Positions 10,257 to 19,533 of a stretch of 64,000 nt of DNA are shown piece by piece; position 1 is the first letter of the stretch, and each line of letters begins with the position of its first letter. The DNA is from Candidatus Pantoea haifensis (GTDB taxonomy: Bacteria; Pseudomonadota; Gammaproteobacteria; Enterobacterales; Enterobacteriaceae): positions 3,286,001 to 3,350,000 of the forward strand of contig JAGTWN010000004.1 in assembly GCA_018842655.1 (NCBI GenBank), read 5' to 3'. The notes beneath the pieces are model-generated. The model did no database searches. It saw nothing but the letters and a program-made list of their open reading frames with translations, and was not told the origin of the DNA. The translations under genes and the position numbers were made by a program.

Positions 10257-11216
10257 ATGCTTGCTGGCGTATTGTTTGCTCTCACCGCAGGATTAATGTG
10301 GGGCTTAATTTTTGTTGGCCCGCTACTGGTGCCCGATTATCCTGGCACGCTGCAGTCGGCTGGGCGTTATGTGGCCTTTGGGCTAATTGCGCTGCCGCTT
10401 GCCTGGCACGATCGTCATCGGCTGCGCAAACTGGTTTCTGCCGACTGGCGAGAAGCACTGAAACTCTCACTGGTAGGAAATCTTCTTTATTATGCCTTTC
10501 TCGCTAATGCGATTCAGCGCACGGGCGCGCCAGTTTCAACCATGATTATTGGCACATTGCCGGTGGTTATCGCGGTGACCGCGAACCTCTGTTACGGCCA
10601 CCTTGAAGGGCGGCTTGCCTGGCGGCGGCTGATCCCTGCATTAATCGTCATGGGAGGTGGTCTGTTATGTGTCAATGCAGCGGAGCTGCAAACGCAGGGG
10701 GCCGCTTTAGATCTGAATCGCTACCTGGTTGGCATTTTGCTGGCGATAATGGCGGTGGTATGCTGGACATGGTATCCGCTTCGTAATGCACGCTGGTTGC
10801 GCACCCACCCAGAGCTGAAACCTGCCACCTGGGCCACGGCGCAGGGCGTGGTGACGTTGCCACTGGCGTTAGTTTTTTACGGCCTCGTCAGCATGCAGCT
10901 TGCCTGGCAACGGCCTGACTTTAGCCTGCCATTCGGCCCGCATCCCCACATATTTATTCCGTTAATGCTGGCCATTGGTTTGTTGTGTTCCTGGCTTGGC
11001 ACGCTGTGCTGGAACGCCGCAAGCCAGCGTTTACCCACGGTGTTGATGGGGCCCTTAATCGTTTTTGAAATCCTTTTCGGCCTGCTGTGGACGTTTCTCT
11101 GGTATCAACACTGGCCTCCGTTATTAACCGCAACGGGTATTCTGCTGCTGATTATTGGCGTGATCTGGGCGATGTTAATTAAACCCGAGCCAGTTGTAAC
11201 CGCACTCGATCTCTGA
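10257..11216 (+). CDS. EamA/DMT-family transporter
   Basis: A 319-residue inner-membrane protein with about ten hydrophobic segments in two EamA repeats, the drug/metabolite exporter architecture. The first repeat starts LAGVLFALTAGLMWGLIFVG, and the second ends near GILLLIIGVIWAMLIK. The start at 10257 follows AAGGAAGAG. It is probably co-regulated with the AraC gene just upstream. Substrate is unknown; amino acids or small organic effluents are typical for the family. It is followed by the long AT-rich non-coding stretch. Confidence 0.82.
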   Translation: MLAGVLFALTAGLMWGLIFVGPLLVPDYPGTLQSAGRYVAFGLIALPLAWHDRHRLRKLVSADWREALKLSLVGNLLYYAFLANAIQRTGAPVSTMIIGTLPVVIAVTANLCYGHLEGRLAWRRLIPALIVMGGGLLCVNAAELQTQGAALDLNRYLVGILLAIMAVVCWTWYPLRNARWLRTHPELKPATWATAQGVVTLPLALVFYGLVSMQLAWQRPDFSLPFGPHPHIFIPLMLAIGLLCSWLGTLCWNAASQRLPTVLMGPLIVFEILFGLLWTFLWYQHWPPLLTATGILLLIIGVIWAMLIKPEPVVTALDL

Positions 11217-12147
11217 ATACCTGCGCTGGCAAAATATTATCGCCAGCGCGACTCCCTGATTTTGCTCAATTTTAAGAATTAGTCGCATCCCGTTTCAGGC
11301 TCTGTCAGCTGAAATTCTACGCCTGATACGTTGTTAAATCGGTTTTAACCCTCTCTGTTACGTCAGAAATCACTCTTCAGCTTTGATTTGGTTCTAAGCA
11401 ATAGCCCTTTTGCGGGCCTTTTTTATGTCAGAAAGTGCATAAGCGTTATTATTTCATTCACCTTGTGCGCGATAAATAGCCAATTAAGTCTGTAATAACG
11501 GCTTGAATGTGCATATAAATGGGCTGCCGCTTCGCTTTAACGGATGACTGGACCTGAGAAAGCGGAGCAATAAACCAATTTTTACTTCATATATAAACAA
11601 GAGGCTAAGAAAAATTACCGCTTCGTTTATATTAAAAGTTTAGCTTCAGGCATCTTTATCTGCATTCTTTAACAAATAAAACCAGGCAAATGCACTGAAG
11701 TGTTAAGATTTTATAAACTATTAGATATGGGATTTTGCTGATGGACGCGGCAAAGATAGCTGATTTTCTGTGGCTGAAATGTCAGCTTACGGGAAAAGGG
11801 TTAGATCCACTATAAACTGAGAAAAAATAAGCGCAAAATTTAAGCGTGTTCAGTTAGGCTTAACTAAATTTGCTGGATTCAGTCCCGCTAATTAGCACGG
11901 TTAACGTAAATAATGAGAAGCCCCAATCTCACCGAAATGAGATTGGGCTGAGGGGAAGTAGCGTAGAAAGCGAGACTTTTGCTGTTGCGAATCAATTTTA
12001 CCGCAAAAAAGAAGCTTAGCCGCTCAATCATTCATTAGTAATAAATGGTGCGGAAAGGGTAGCCACAAATGTCCTGTTAAATGATCTTCATCTCTTCTGG
12101 TAAGAACAAATCTCAGCTTTAGTCCAGGAAACGCGGTAGTAATAGTA
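11217..12147. other. AT-rich intergenic region (931 bp) without a recognisable gene
   Basis: No credible coding frame is seen. It contains a weak terminator-like GCCC/GGGC hairpin with a T-run at 11404-11423. It also contains a strong hairpin at 11919-11948. Composition is clearly more AT-rich than the flanking core genes, as expected at the edge of an acquired block that continues with the IS3 fragment. Confidence 0.6.
11919..11948. repeat. Long inverted repeat (hairpin)
   Basis: AGCCCCAATCTCA pairs with TGAGATTGGGCT across a short loop, with one bulged C. No T-run follows. It could be a transcript end or a remnant of a mobile element boundary. Confidence 0.5.
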
Positions 12148-12543
12148 TTAACGGTTCTCTGTACCTGAGGGATAGTGATAAACGCTGCGGCTAATATCTA
12201 ATAAACGGCAGCTGCGGCGCGTACCAATTTCAAAGGTGTTCTGTAAAAAATTGACTGCCTGACGCTTTTCATTCGTTGTAAAGAAGTTCTTCAGTACGCT
12301 TTGTAGCATCTCCTTATCTGAGTTTAACGTCTGTAATTCGCGCGTAAGTGATTGCAGCTTCTCCTCCAGTTCCTTGATTTTTCTGCCCTCCTCGGAAGAC
12401 AGCCCAGAAAACTTCTTCTTCCAGCTATAGAAAGTTGCTTCAGAGATGCCAAGCTCTTCACAAATCTCTCTGACTTTAACGCCTGATTCAGAAGCTTTAA
12501 TGGCATTTGTGATTTGATCTTCGCTATATCGTGACTTTCTCAT
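12148..12543 (-). mobile_element. IS3-family transposase remnant (OrfA joined to OrfB start)
   Basis: A 131-residue reading frame. Residues 1-50 are the OrfA helix-turn-helix (MRKSRYSEDQITNAIKASES, ATFYSWKKKFSGL). A leucine-zipper-like coiled coil follows (IKELEEKLQSLTRELQTL). Residues 92-125 look like the start of OrfB (KRQAVNFLQ...RRSCRLLDISRSVYHY). The DDE catalytic domain is absent, so the element cannot transpose by itself. OrfA and OrfB are normally in different phases, so this fused frame is unusual. A plausible ribosome binding site (AGGTAAG) precedes the ATG. It lies in the AT-rich block. Confidence 0.75.
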
Positions 12544-13070
12544 AAATGCTCTTACCTTTCTTATCGATTAATGGATGAGAATGACTTTATTAAATCCTGG
12601 CACTGTAAGTATTCTATTAATACAGTATCAAAGTGCTTGAATTGAATTGCGAAGGTTAAATTAAGATATTTAGAATAAATATCATCATGGGATAAATCTT
12701 ATTTTATTCCGATCGGGTTGGCATACCTTCCTGGAAAAGGGTTTTTGATATAGATTCTTCACATCCCAAATACGAAAAAATTCTACGCACATTGGATATT
12801 TAGCATAACTGGCTTGATTATTACGCCGTTTGTGACTCTAAAAAAAACGCGCTTTTTTCTGCTTGAAATCGTTTTCACATCAAGTTATTCGCGCCAAATA
12901 TAATAAGAATTATCCTGAATTTATTCTCCGGATTATGATCTGATTCTCAATTTTCGGACCAGACTGGTTTGAAGCCTTTAATTTTCGCCAGGCCCACTGT
13001 GCGCTTATTAATTCGTTAAAGGGACGTTTTACCGAAGCGGTAGTAGTTGAGTAATACTAAGGAAGAATCG
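12544..13070. other. AT-rich intergenic region (about 527 bp) upstream of the flippase gene
   Basis: No coding frame is supported. It probably holds the promoter of the two-gene polysaccharide cluster. I see A/T tracts and a short AAAAAA-CGCG-CTTTTTT symmetry near 12841-12858, but no assignable operator. Confidence 0.5.
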
Positions 13071-14327
13071 ATGAAATTGAGCGTAATGTCTAATGCCGCC
13101 TGGATGATGTCTGAGAAGATCATTTCCGTGTTTGGTGTCATATTCGTGACGTCTTACGTGGCAAAATCCTTTGGTCCAACTGTGTTTGGCCAGATGGCGT
13201 TTTCAACTTCCTTATTTGCTATGGTGCAAACCGTTGCGATATTCGGTACCGAAACTATCCTTTTCAAGCGCGTAAGTAAAAACGCATCCAAAGGCTTACG
13301 TTTAATGACCATCGCACGCACGATGCGGCTGGTTTTATTGTTGCTTACCTCCATTCCGGTGCTCATTTGGGTTTGGTACAACATGCAGGAAAACTTCCTG
13401 GTGTTTGCCCTGGCCTCATTTGTTGCCTCGGTCTTTGTCACACAAGATACCTTCAGCGTGTTCAACAATGCGCGTCTCGCTTCACGGTTAAATACCATTG
13501 CGAATGCCATTGGCATGCTGTTGAGCTTTGCTATCAGTTTTACCATTGCCTGGTTGCGACTTAATCCGCTGTGGCTCACGCTGTCGATTGTGGCGGTCAC
13601 GCTGGTGCCTTATGCGATCAAACGCTACAACTTTTACCGTGAACACCAGGATCACATGCCACCACGTGAGAAGCGTAGCGCCTATTTGCGTTACCTCATG
13701 TATGCGGGCTTACCACTGGCCATTTCCAGCATCTTTATTTCTGTCCAGGTGAAAACTGCACAAATGTTTTTGGCAGGTATCGCTTCAGCACGCGATCTCG
13801 GCTTGTTTGCCGCAGCCAATACCATTGCAGCTTCGTGGATTTTTATCCCCGTAGCACTGATTACGTCATGCTTCACTGAGATTTTCAGAGAGCGCGGCGA
13901 CATGGCGATTAAGCTGGCAGCACGGCTACACGGTTATGTCATGGGCGTTTCATTATTGATGCTGCTGATCGTTTCCCTGTTCGGCGAGCAGATCACTATT
14001 GCGTTATACGGTTCGGAATACACACAGTCAGGAGGGCTCATTACATTACTGTCGATAGCCACAAGCTTTTCGGCAATGGGGACTGTAGCGTATCGCTACA
14101 TGGTAAAAGAGGGTGGTTTTAACTACTTACTGAGGAAAATCATCTGCTTGATGGTCATCAGTGTGCCGCTTTCCTGGTGGCTGATCCAGGACTACGGCAT
14201 TATGGGAGCCGCCTGGAGCGTTTTCCTTTCAGAACTCTTGTCCCTTACCGTAATGAATTACTTCTTCAAAAACGGCGTCATTCAAAAGATTCAAGTTTCC
14301 TCACTCAACTACAAAACCTACAAATGA
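13071..14327 (+). CDS. Oligosaccharide flippase (Wzx-like, MOP/PST superfamily)
   Basis: A membrane protein of about 418 residues with roughly 12 hydrophobic segments, typical of Wzx-type lipid-linked oligosaccharide flippases. The N-terminus MKLSVMSNAAWMMSEKIISV is followed by GVIFVTSYVAKSFGPTVFGQ, a usual flippase opening. I chose the ATG at 13071, which has AAGGAAG eight bases upstream, over the earlier in-frame TTG at 13047. The next gene starts within a few bases of the stop (GAGGTCCGATATG), so the two form an operon. No glycosyltransferase is adjacent, so the lipid-linked substrate must be made elsewhere. Confidence 0.85.
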   Translation: MKLSVMSNAAWMMSEKIISVFGVIFVTSYVAKSFGPTVFGQMAFSTSLFAMVQTVAIFGTETILFKRVSKNASKGLRLMTIARTMRLVLLLLTSIPVLIWVWYNMQENFLVFALASFVASVFVTQDTFSVFNNARLASRLNTIANAIGMLLSFAISFTIAWLRLNPLWLTLSIVAVTLVPYAIKRYNFYREHQDHMPPREKRSAYLRYLMYAGLPLAISSIFISVQVKTAQMFLAGIASARDLGLFAAANTIAASWIFIPVALITSCFTEIFRERGDMAIKLAARLHGYVMGVSLLMLLIVSLFGEQITIALYGSEYTQSGGLITLLSIATSFSAMGTVAYRYMVKEGGFNYLLRKIICLMVISVPLSWWLIQDYGIMGAAWSVFLSELLSLTVMNYFFKNGVIQKIQVSSLNYKTYK

Positions 14328-14335
14328 GGTCCGAT

Positions 14336-15286
14336 ATGCTCAAGTTGAAAGAAGAACTCAGAAGAAGTGTGCAGTATTTTATTAAGAAGATGCCCTGGTC
14401 TTATCAGGACCGCATCTACTACTTCCACAAGTTCAAATCATTGCCCAATCTGCGTCAGCCGAAGGTGTTTAACGAGAAGGTGCTGTACCGTAAATTTATC
14501 TACGGCGATTACCAGAGTTATGGTCGCTTGTCAGATAAGTTTTCAGTACGTGAATTTATTGCCGAGAAGATCGGTAATGAATACCTGATCCCACTGGTAC
14601 ATGAAACCACCGATCCGACTACGCTGAACAGTTTGCCGTGTTGGAAAGGAACGGTAATTAAGCCGAATCATGCTTCAAACATGGTGGAAATTTTGCTGGA
14701 AGAGCCAGATGCGCTGCGTAAACAGCAGATCATTCATGACTGTTATCGCTGGCTGAAAACCGATTTTGCTAACGAAGCCCGCGAAATTCATTATCGCTAC
14801 ATCAAGCCGCGCATTTTAGTTGAGCAATATATTGGCGACGGCAAAAGTGCACCGATTGATTACAAGTTTCACATGTTTAACAAGCGTGATGGCCGGTTTG
14901 AATATGTGCTGCAGGTTATCTACAACCGCTGCCAGCCGCTGTTGTCGATGAACTTCTATGTGAATAACCTTGACGAGGCATTCCATAAAATCCGTGATAC
15001 TGGTTTAGACATTTCTGACGTTATGCCTTCGCTGCAACATGCGCTTGCTCTGAGCAAAAAGTTAGCCAGCGATTTCGATTATGTGCGCGTTGACTGGTAT
15101 ATCCATGAAGAGCGCATCTATTTCGGCGAACTGACATTCACGCCAGGCGCAGGTTTGGTGACCGGGTTAGATCGTGGATTAAATCAAATAATGGGAGACA
15201 TGTGGATTCAGGATCGCCGCGGCACGCAGAGACCGGGCGTCACAGTAGGGGATGTTAATATTCCTGCCTTGTTGAAGAAAATTTAG
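14336..15286 (+). CDS. TupA-like ATP-grasp protein
   Basis: A 316-residue protein resembling the TupA-like ATP-grasp family, found in teichuronopeptide, capsule and exopolysaccharide clusters. It is thought to ligate an amino acid or other acid to a sugar polymer. Visible segments are LRQPKVFNEKVLYRKFIYGD near residue 40, WKGTVIKPNHASNMV near 105, LVEQYIGDGKSAPIDYKFHMF near 165 (ATP/metal region) and FGELTFTPGAGLVTGLDRG near the end. The ATG at 14336 follows GAGGT. It is co-transcribed with the flippase, suggesting modification of an exported polysaccharide. Substrate is unknown. Confidence 0.8.
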   Translation: MLKLKEELRRSVQYFIKKMPWSYQDRIYYFHKFKSLPNLRQPKVFNEKVLYRKFIYGDYQSYGRLSDKFSVREFIAEKIGNEYLIPLVHETTDPTTLNSLPCWKGTVIKPNHASNMVEILLEEPDALRKQQIIHDCYRWLKTDFANEAREIHYRYIKPRILVEQYIGDGKSAPIDYKFHMFNKRDGRFEYVLQVIYNRCQPLLSMNFYVNNLDEAFHKIRDTGLDISDVMPSLQHALALSKKLASDFDYVRVDWYIHEERIYFGELTFTPGAGLVTGLDRGLNQIMGDMWIQDRRGTQRPGVTVGDVNIPALLKKI

Positions 15287-15302
15287 GTATACACAGCAAT
15301 GT

Positions 15303-15331
15303 AAAAAACCCCGCTTAGCGGGGTTTTTTAT
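15303..15331. terminator. Bidirectional terminator between the ATP-grasp gene and yjcB
   Basis: The stem AAAAACCCCGC/GCGGGGTTTTT with a short loop is flanked by A and T runs, so it can serve both convergent genes. Confidence 0.9.
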
Positions 15332-15340
15332 TGGGAAAAA

Positions 15341-15622
15341 TCAAGGCATTGGCCAGTCAGCAGGCGCCTGACTCATCGCCTGGATGAAGGCGTTTTTTGA
15401 AATTTCCATGAAGTTATGCACATTGTCCATGCTCAGGGTAATGCCCATCAAGCCGGTCACAAACCAGCAGGTCATTGCTAAACCAACGCCGCCGCACATA
15501 AATGCCATAACGTGATGGCTCTCCTGACGAAGTTTCGTTTTCAGGGTGCTGGCAAAAAACATCATGACGGCGCTCAGCAATTCCCAACGCATAACAAGTA
15601 GACTGGTGGTTAACGTAGCCAT
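15341..15622 (-). CDS. yjcB: YjcB-family small membrane protein
   Basis: A 93-residue protein matching E. coli YjcB in sequence (start MATLTTSLLVMRWELLSAVM, end PADWPMP) and in neighbourhood (between ssb and soxS). Two hydrophobic segments are visible, near residues 10-25 and 42-64. GAGGTCC precedes the start. No function is established for the family. It marks the return to the conserved backbone after the inserted block. Confidence 0.88.
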   Translation of the reverse strand: MATLTTSLLVMRWELLSAVMMFFASTLKTKLRQESHHVMAFMCGGVGLAMTCWFVTGLMGITLSMDNVHNFMEISKNAFIQAMSQAPADWPMP

Positions 15623-15892
15623 CGGCTGGACCTCAATAAATCAGTAGGAATTCCTGACAATCTGCGGACATCACCGGCGGCACAAAGAGATGTCAGGTAG
15701 TCTCTTTTTGTCGTCAACCCAAGGTCATAATGTGACTTGGCTCACATTATATCACTCGATTTTAAACTTTGAACAAAATTTGTATCTTGTATGGTAGAAA
15801 AAATTTGATTGAAGTTTAAGCGTAAAGCGAGAAGAGGGGAAAAGCTGAAGGAAAACAAAAGAAAGGCGCGCCCAGGGTAGGCGCACAGAAAA

Positions 15893-16318
15893 TCACCGAA
15901 CCGGGCAGCACTCACCGGTGGTCCGTTGAGTAAAACTGGCCATACTCTCGCTGCAATCAAAGTTGAACAGACGCGGACGCTGAATGGCCTGACGACGCAT
16001 AGTGTGGCGATAAGCGGTAGGCGTTTGAGAGAACTGGCGACGGAAAACGCGCGAGAACGTTTGCTGCGAGTCATAGCCATACTGCATGGCAATATCAAAA
16101 ACAGGGCGCTGCGTTTGGCGCAGGGCTTCCGCAGCCAGCGTCAGGCGGCGTTCACGAATATATCCACCCAGCGTCTGTTTCGTAACGCTACGGAACATAC
16201 GTTGCAGATGCCATTTCGAATAACCTGATTTGGCTGCCACTTCATCAATAGACAAAGACTTGTCCAGGTTTTCGTCGATCCAGTGTGTCAGGGAATGAAT
16301 GATCTCTTCTTGAATCAT
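15893..16318 (-). CDS. soxS: Superoxide response activator SoxS, with C-terminal extension
   Basis: A small AraC/XylS-type activator of the superoxide and antibiotic resistance regulon. It consists almost entirely of the DNA-binding domain: SIDEVAAKSGYSKWHLQRMF is the first helix-turn-helix and FDIAMQYGYDSQQTFSRVFR the second. E. coli SoxS stops after YRHRL (107 residues). Here the frame continues for about 35 residues rich in Arg, Thr and Cys (ends GECCPVR). I prefer ATG at 16318 over GTG at 16324 because AGGA then lies about nine bases away. Transcription comes from the SoxR-controlled promoter at 16449-16479. Confidence 0.9.
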   Translation of the reverse strand: MIQEEIIHSLTHWIDENLDKSLSIDEVAAKSGYSKWHLQRMFRSVTKQTLGGYIRERRLTLAAEALRQTQRPVFDIAMQYGYDSQQTFSRVFRRQFSQTPTAYRHTMRRQAIQRPRLFNFDCSESMASFTQRTTGECCPVR

Positions 16319-16448
16319 AGTCACATCCTTCTGGTGATTTTTCCCGTCATATTGGCTGTTTTCCAGACGTGGGTTCTGCTGATCCAGCGCCTGGCGAATA
16401 CATCAATGATTAAAGGAAAAGGAGATTATGCCGTTCTGATGGGAAGCG

Positions 16449-16479
16449 AGTATAATTCCTCAAGTTAACTTGAGGTAAA
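16449..16479 (-). promoter_or_regulatory. soxS promoter with SoxR operator
   Basis: The perfect palindrome CCTCAAGTTAACTTGAGG (16458-16475) lies between a -35 TTTACC (16474-16479) and a -10 TATACT (16449-16454) on the minus strand. The spacer is 19 bp, the over-long spacing typical of MerR/SoxR-activated promoters. It is essentially identical to the E. coli soxS promoter as I remember it. Confidence 0.95.
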
Positions 16480-16486
16480 GGGCCAA

Positions 16487-16972
16487 ATGAAAAAAGATCG
16501 CAACTACCCAAAACCGGTATTAACCCCAGGTGAAGTCGCACGACGTAGCGGAGTTGCTGTTTCGGCGCTGCATTTTTATGAAACGAAAGGGCTAATTTCC
16601 AGCACGCGTAACGGCGGTAATCAGCGGCGTTACAGCCGTGATGTGCTGCGTCGCGTGGCGATCATTAAGATTGCACAGCGCATCGGGATCCCTTTAGCAA
16701 CAGTCAGCGACAGCCTGGAACATATTCCTGCCGATAAACGTATGTCGGCACACGAATGGGATGCGCTGACGCAGCACTGGCGCGAGGAGCTGGATAAACG
16801 CATCGAAACTCTGACGCGCCTTCGCAACGATCTGGATGGCTGCATCGGCTGTGGCTGCCTTTCAATGCGTGACTGCCCTTTACGCAATCCAGGCGACCGA
16901 CTGGCGCAGCAGGGTTCAGGTGCGGTGCTGCTCAATCCTGAACAGGATGACAAGCTGACGGAGCGTGAGTGA
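16487..16972 (+). CDS. soxR: Redox-sensing regulator SoxR
   Basis: A 161-residue MerR-family sensor. The winged helix-turn-helix ([20 protein letters not shown], residues about 12-31) is followed by a dimerisation helix. The [2Fe-2S] cluster site [12 protein letters not shown] (residues about 125-136) has all four cysteines. Oxidation of the cluster by redox-cycling compounds or superoxide switches on soxS. It is divergent from soxS, and its ribosome binding site abuts the SoxR operator, so it probably represses itself. A somewhat longer C-terminal tail than in E. coli is present. Confidence 0.96.
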   Translation: MKKDRNYPKPVLTPGEVARRSGVAVSALHFYETKGLISSTRNGGNQRRYSRDVLRRVAIIKIAQRIGIPLATVSDSLEHIPADKRMSAHEWDALTQHWREELDKRIETLTRLRNDLDGCIGCGCLSMRDCPLRNPGDRLAQQGSGAVLLNPEQDDKLTERE

Positions 16973-17008
16973 TGTCTATACTTGGTTGATGTCGCTAAAC
17001 AGGGAACC

Positions 17009-17676
17009 ATGATGATCACTGTTCACCATCTTGAACATTCGCGTTCGCATCGCGTGTTGTGGCTACTGGAAGAGCTGGACGTCCCGTATCAGATTAAACG
17101 CTACCAGCGCGAATCGACCATGCTGGCCCCGGAAGCCTTGAAAAAGTTCATCCGTTAGGCAAATCACCGGTGATTACCGATGAAAACCGGGTGATTGCAG
17201 AATCGGGTGCGATTCTGGAGTATCTGGAAAATAAGTATGATGCAGAATATCGGCTGAAGCTGGCCGATGAGCAAGAAGTGCTGCAGGCGCGCTACTGGCT
17301 GCACTATGCAGAAGGATCGCTCATGCCGCTGCTGGTAATGAAACTGATTTTTGGGCGGCTTGGTCAGGCACCGGTTCCCTGGTTACTGCGGCCCGTTGGC
17401 GGTGCGTTAGGTAAAGGTGTTCAGAAAGCGTTTCTCGATAAACAGCTTAAACCACACAGGGAAATGATTGAGCAACATCTCGCTACGCATCTCTGCTTTG
17501 CCGGTAAGCGTTTCAGCATCGCTGATATTCAAATGAGTTTCCCGCTCATGGCGCTGAGTCAGCGCGGCGGACTTGCCGATATGCCTGCTACCCGACAATG
17601 GCTGGAAACAGTCCAACAGCGTGCTGCCTGGCACCGTGCCATTGAGCAGGGCGGCGATATCAGTCTGCTGGGTTGA
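17009..17676 (+). CDS. Glutathione S-transferase family protein, frameshifted
   Basis: A thioredoxin-fold N-terminal domain (MITVHHLEHSRSHRVLWLLE) is broken at base 17157 and resumes as GKSPVITDENRVIAESGAIL. Restoring one A in the run 17141-17145 gives ...LKKVHPLGKSPVI..., the normal cis-proline region, and a 222-residue protein. The C-terminal helical domain follows (YWLHYAEGSLMPLLV; FAGKRFSIADIQMSFPLMAL). It conjugates or reduces electrophiles with glutathione by family. It lies just downstream of soxR, a sensible setting for a detoxification enzyme, though a SoxS box was not identified. The break is probably a sequencing deletion. Confidence 0.85.
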
Positions 17677-18036
17677 ATCCTCTCTTACGTTGCGTGGCCT
17701 CATCTGTTGCGCAACGCCCTTCATCATAAGAAAATCCTGTTACATCAATGCGCAAACCTTGCGTACAGTCTGTTGCGCAACAGAGCAAGCCGGTCTTCTT
17801 TAAACTCCAACGCAATCTTTATCCTGATTATTGACTATTAAGCAGTTGAAAATGTGCCAGCAAACGCCGGATAATCGTTTGCCTTTCTGTTTGCTCGTCT
17901 GAAGATGGGCAATGACTTGCGGCAAGGTAAACGTTTGCCCTCTCTCTTTGCCGGTTGGTACAGAGATATTACCCAGGGAATTTCAGGGCGGCGGTCGCAG
18001 GGCGATCCACACAACAAAAATCTTTGAGGCTCAAAT
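17677..18036. other. Intergenic region before ghxP with repeated palindromes
   Basis: Holds CTGTTGCGCAAC twice, at 17704-17715 and 17770-17781. The second copy extends to the perfect 14-bp palindrome CTGTTGCGCAACAG. It also holds a PurR-like site near 17925. No coding frame is supported. Confidence 0.5.
17925..17940. promoter_or_regulatory. Candidate PurR box upstream of ghxP
   Basis: AGGTAAACGTTTGCCC matches the PurR consensus ACGCAAACGTTTGCGT at 12 of 16 positions, including the whole AAACGTTTGC core. It lies about 97 bp before a guanine/hypoxanthine permease gene, a logical PurR target. Binding is inference. Confidence 0.55.
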
Positions 18037-19386
18037 ATGTCAATTGAATCACGCCCGGCCAGTGGAAAACTGGACGCCTGGTTCGCCATTTCTGCGCGTG
18101 GCAGCAGTGTACGTCAGGAAATCCTGGCGGGACTGACCACGTTTCTGGCCATGGTCTATTCGGTTATCGTCGTTCCTGGCATGCTGGGTAAAGCCGGTTT
18201 TTCACCGACGGCGGTATTTGTCGCCACCTGTCTGGTCGCCAGCTTTGGCTCCATCATCATGGGATTATGGGCTAACCTGCCGATGGCGATCGGTTGCGCT
18301 ATCTCCTTAACGGCTTTTACCGCGTTCAGCTTAGTGCTCGGTCAGCAAATCAGCGTACCTGTCGCTCTCGGGGCGGTGTTCCTGATGGGGGTGCTGTTTA
18401 CCTTTATCTCGGTGACCGGTATTCGCTCATGGATCTTACGCAATCTGCCAATGGGGGTGGCGCATGGTACAGGCGTCGGTATCGGTTTGTTCCTGTTGCT
18501 GATTGCCGCTGACGGTGTGGGATTAGTGGTGAAAAACCCGGCCCCAGGCTTACCGGTATCGCTTGGTGACTTTAACGCTTTCCCGGTGCTCATGACGCTG
18601 TCAGGACTGGCGGCTATTATTGGGCTGGAGAAGCGTCGTGTGCCAGGGGGCATTCTTCTGACAATCATCGCCATCTCCGTGCTGGGCCTGATTTTTGATC
18701 CCGCAGTTACGTATCAGGGGTTGTTTGCCTTACCCAGTCTTAGCGATGCCAGTGGTCAGTCGTTAGTTTTCAGCCTCGACATCACGGGAGCGTTGCAGCC
18801 GGTTGCGTTGCCCAGCGTACTGGCGCTGGTGATGACCGCCGTGTTTGATGCCACAGGCACCATTCGCGCAGTGGCCGGCCAGGCAAACTTGCTGGATAAA
18901 GAGGGGCAAATTATCAATGGTGGGCGTGCCCTGACTACCGATTCGGTCAGCAGCCTGTTTGCTGGTTTAGTGGGCGCATCACCGGCAGCTGTCTATATCG
19001 AATCCGCAGCGGGTACGGCGGCAGGCGGAAAAACCGGCCTGACGGCTATTGTCGTCGGTCTGCTTTTCCTGGTGATCCTGTTCATGTCGCCGCTGGCGTA
19101 TTTAGTGCCAGCTTATGCCACCGCACCGGCGTTGATGTATGTCGGCCTGCTGATGCTAAGTAACGTAGCAAAAATTGACTTCAACGATTTTGTGGATGCG
19201 ATGGCGGGTCTGCTCACGGCGGTCATTATCGTTCTTACCTGCAACATTGTTACCGGCATCATGCTGGGCTTTGCTGCACTGGTCGTTGGACGTCTGTTTG
19301 CCGGAGAGTGGCGCAAGCTGAATGCCGGCACCGTGATCATCGCTGTTGCCCTGGTAACCTTTTACGCTGGCGGCTGGGCGATCTGA
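18037..19386 (+). CDS. ghxP: Guanine/hypoxanthine permease, GhxP (YjcD) type
   Basis: A 449-residue nucleobase:cation symporter (NCS2, AzgA-like subfamily) in the inner membrane, bringing purine bases in with protons. Conserved segments include [18 protein letters not shown] near residue 35, [15 protein letters not shown] near 80, [20 protein letters not shown] near 265 and the [17 protein letters not shown] loop near 305. About 12-14 hydrophobic segments are seen. Placement between soxR and yjcE matches E. coli yjcD. The start has GAGG at a good distance, and a PurR-like box lies upstream. Confidence 0.9.
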   Translation: MSIESRPASGKLDAWFAISARGSSVRQEILAGLTTFLAMVYSVIVVPGMLGKAGFSPTAVFVATCLVASFGSIIMGLWANLPMAIGCAISLTAFTAFSLVLGQQISVPVALGAVFLMGVLFTFISVTGIRSWILRNLPMGVAHGTGVGIGLFLLLIAADGVGLVVKNPAPGLPVSLGDFNAFPVLMTLSGLAAIIGLEKRRVPGGILLTIIAISVLGLIFDPAVTYQGLFALPSLSDASGQSLVFSLDITGALQPVALPSVLALVMTAVFDATGTIRAVAGQANLLDKEGQIINGGRALTTDSVSSLFAGLVGASPAAVYIESAAGTAAGGKTGLTAIVVGLLFLVILFMSPLAYLVPAYATAPALMYVGLLMLSNVAKIDFNDFVDAMAGLLTAVIIVLTCNIVTGIMLGFAALVVGRLFAGEWRKLNAGTVIIAVALVTFYAGGWAI

Positions 19387-19533
19387 CTTCTCAACCGGGC
19401 GTGCAGCCGCACGTCCGGAATATTCCTCTTTTTCCTGTTTGCCGCACGTGTAGCAATCCCCGTTGCTGGCGGATTGTTTTACACTTTAGCGTCACAACAT
19501 TGACTGAAAGAGTTGAAGGCGCTTAAGGAAAGC

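Noticed and set aside
13047-13070. Upstream in-frame start (TTG) for the flippase
   Set aside because: The ATG at 13071 has a clear AAGGAAG ribosome binding site and gives a typical flippase N-terminus.
17749-17764. Second PurR box (GCGCAAACCTTGCGTA)
   Set aside because: The half-sites are one base too close to match the PurR palindrome spacing.
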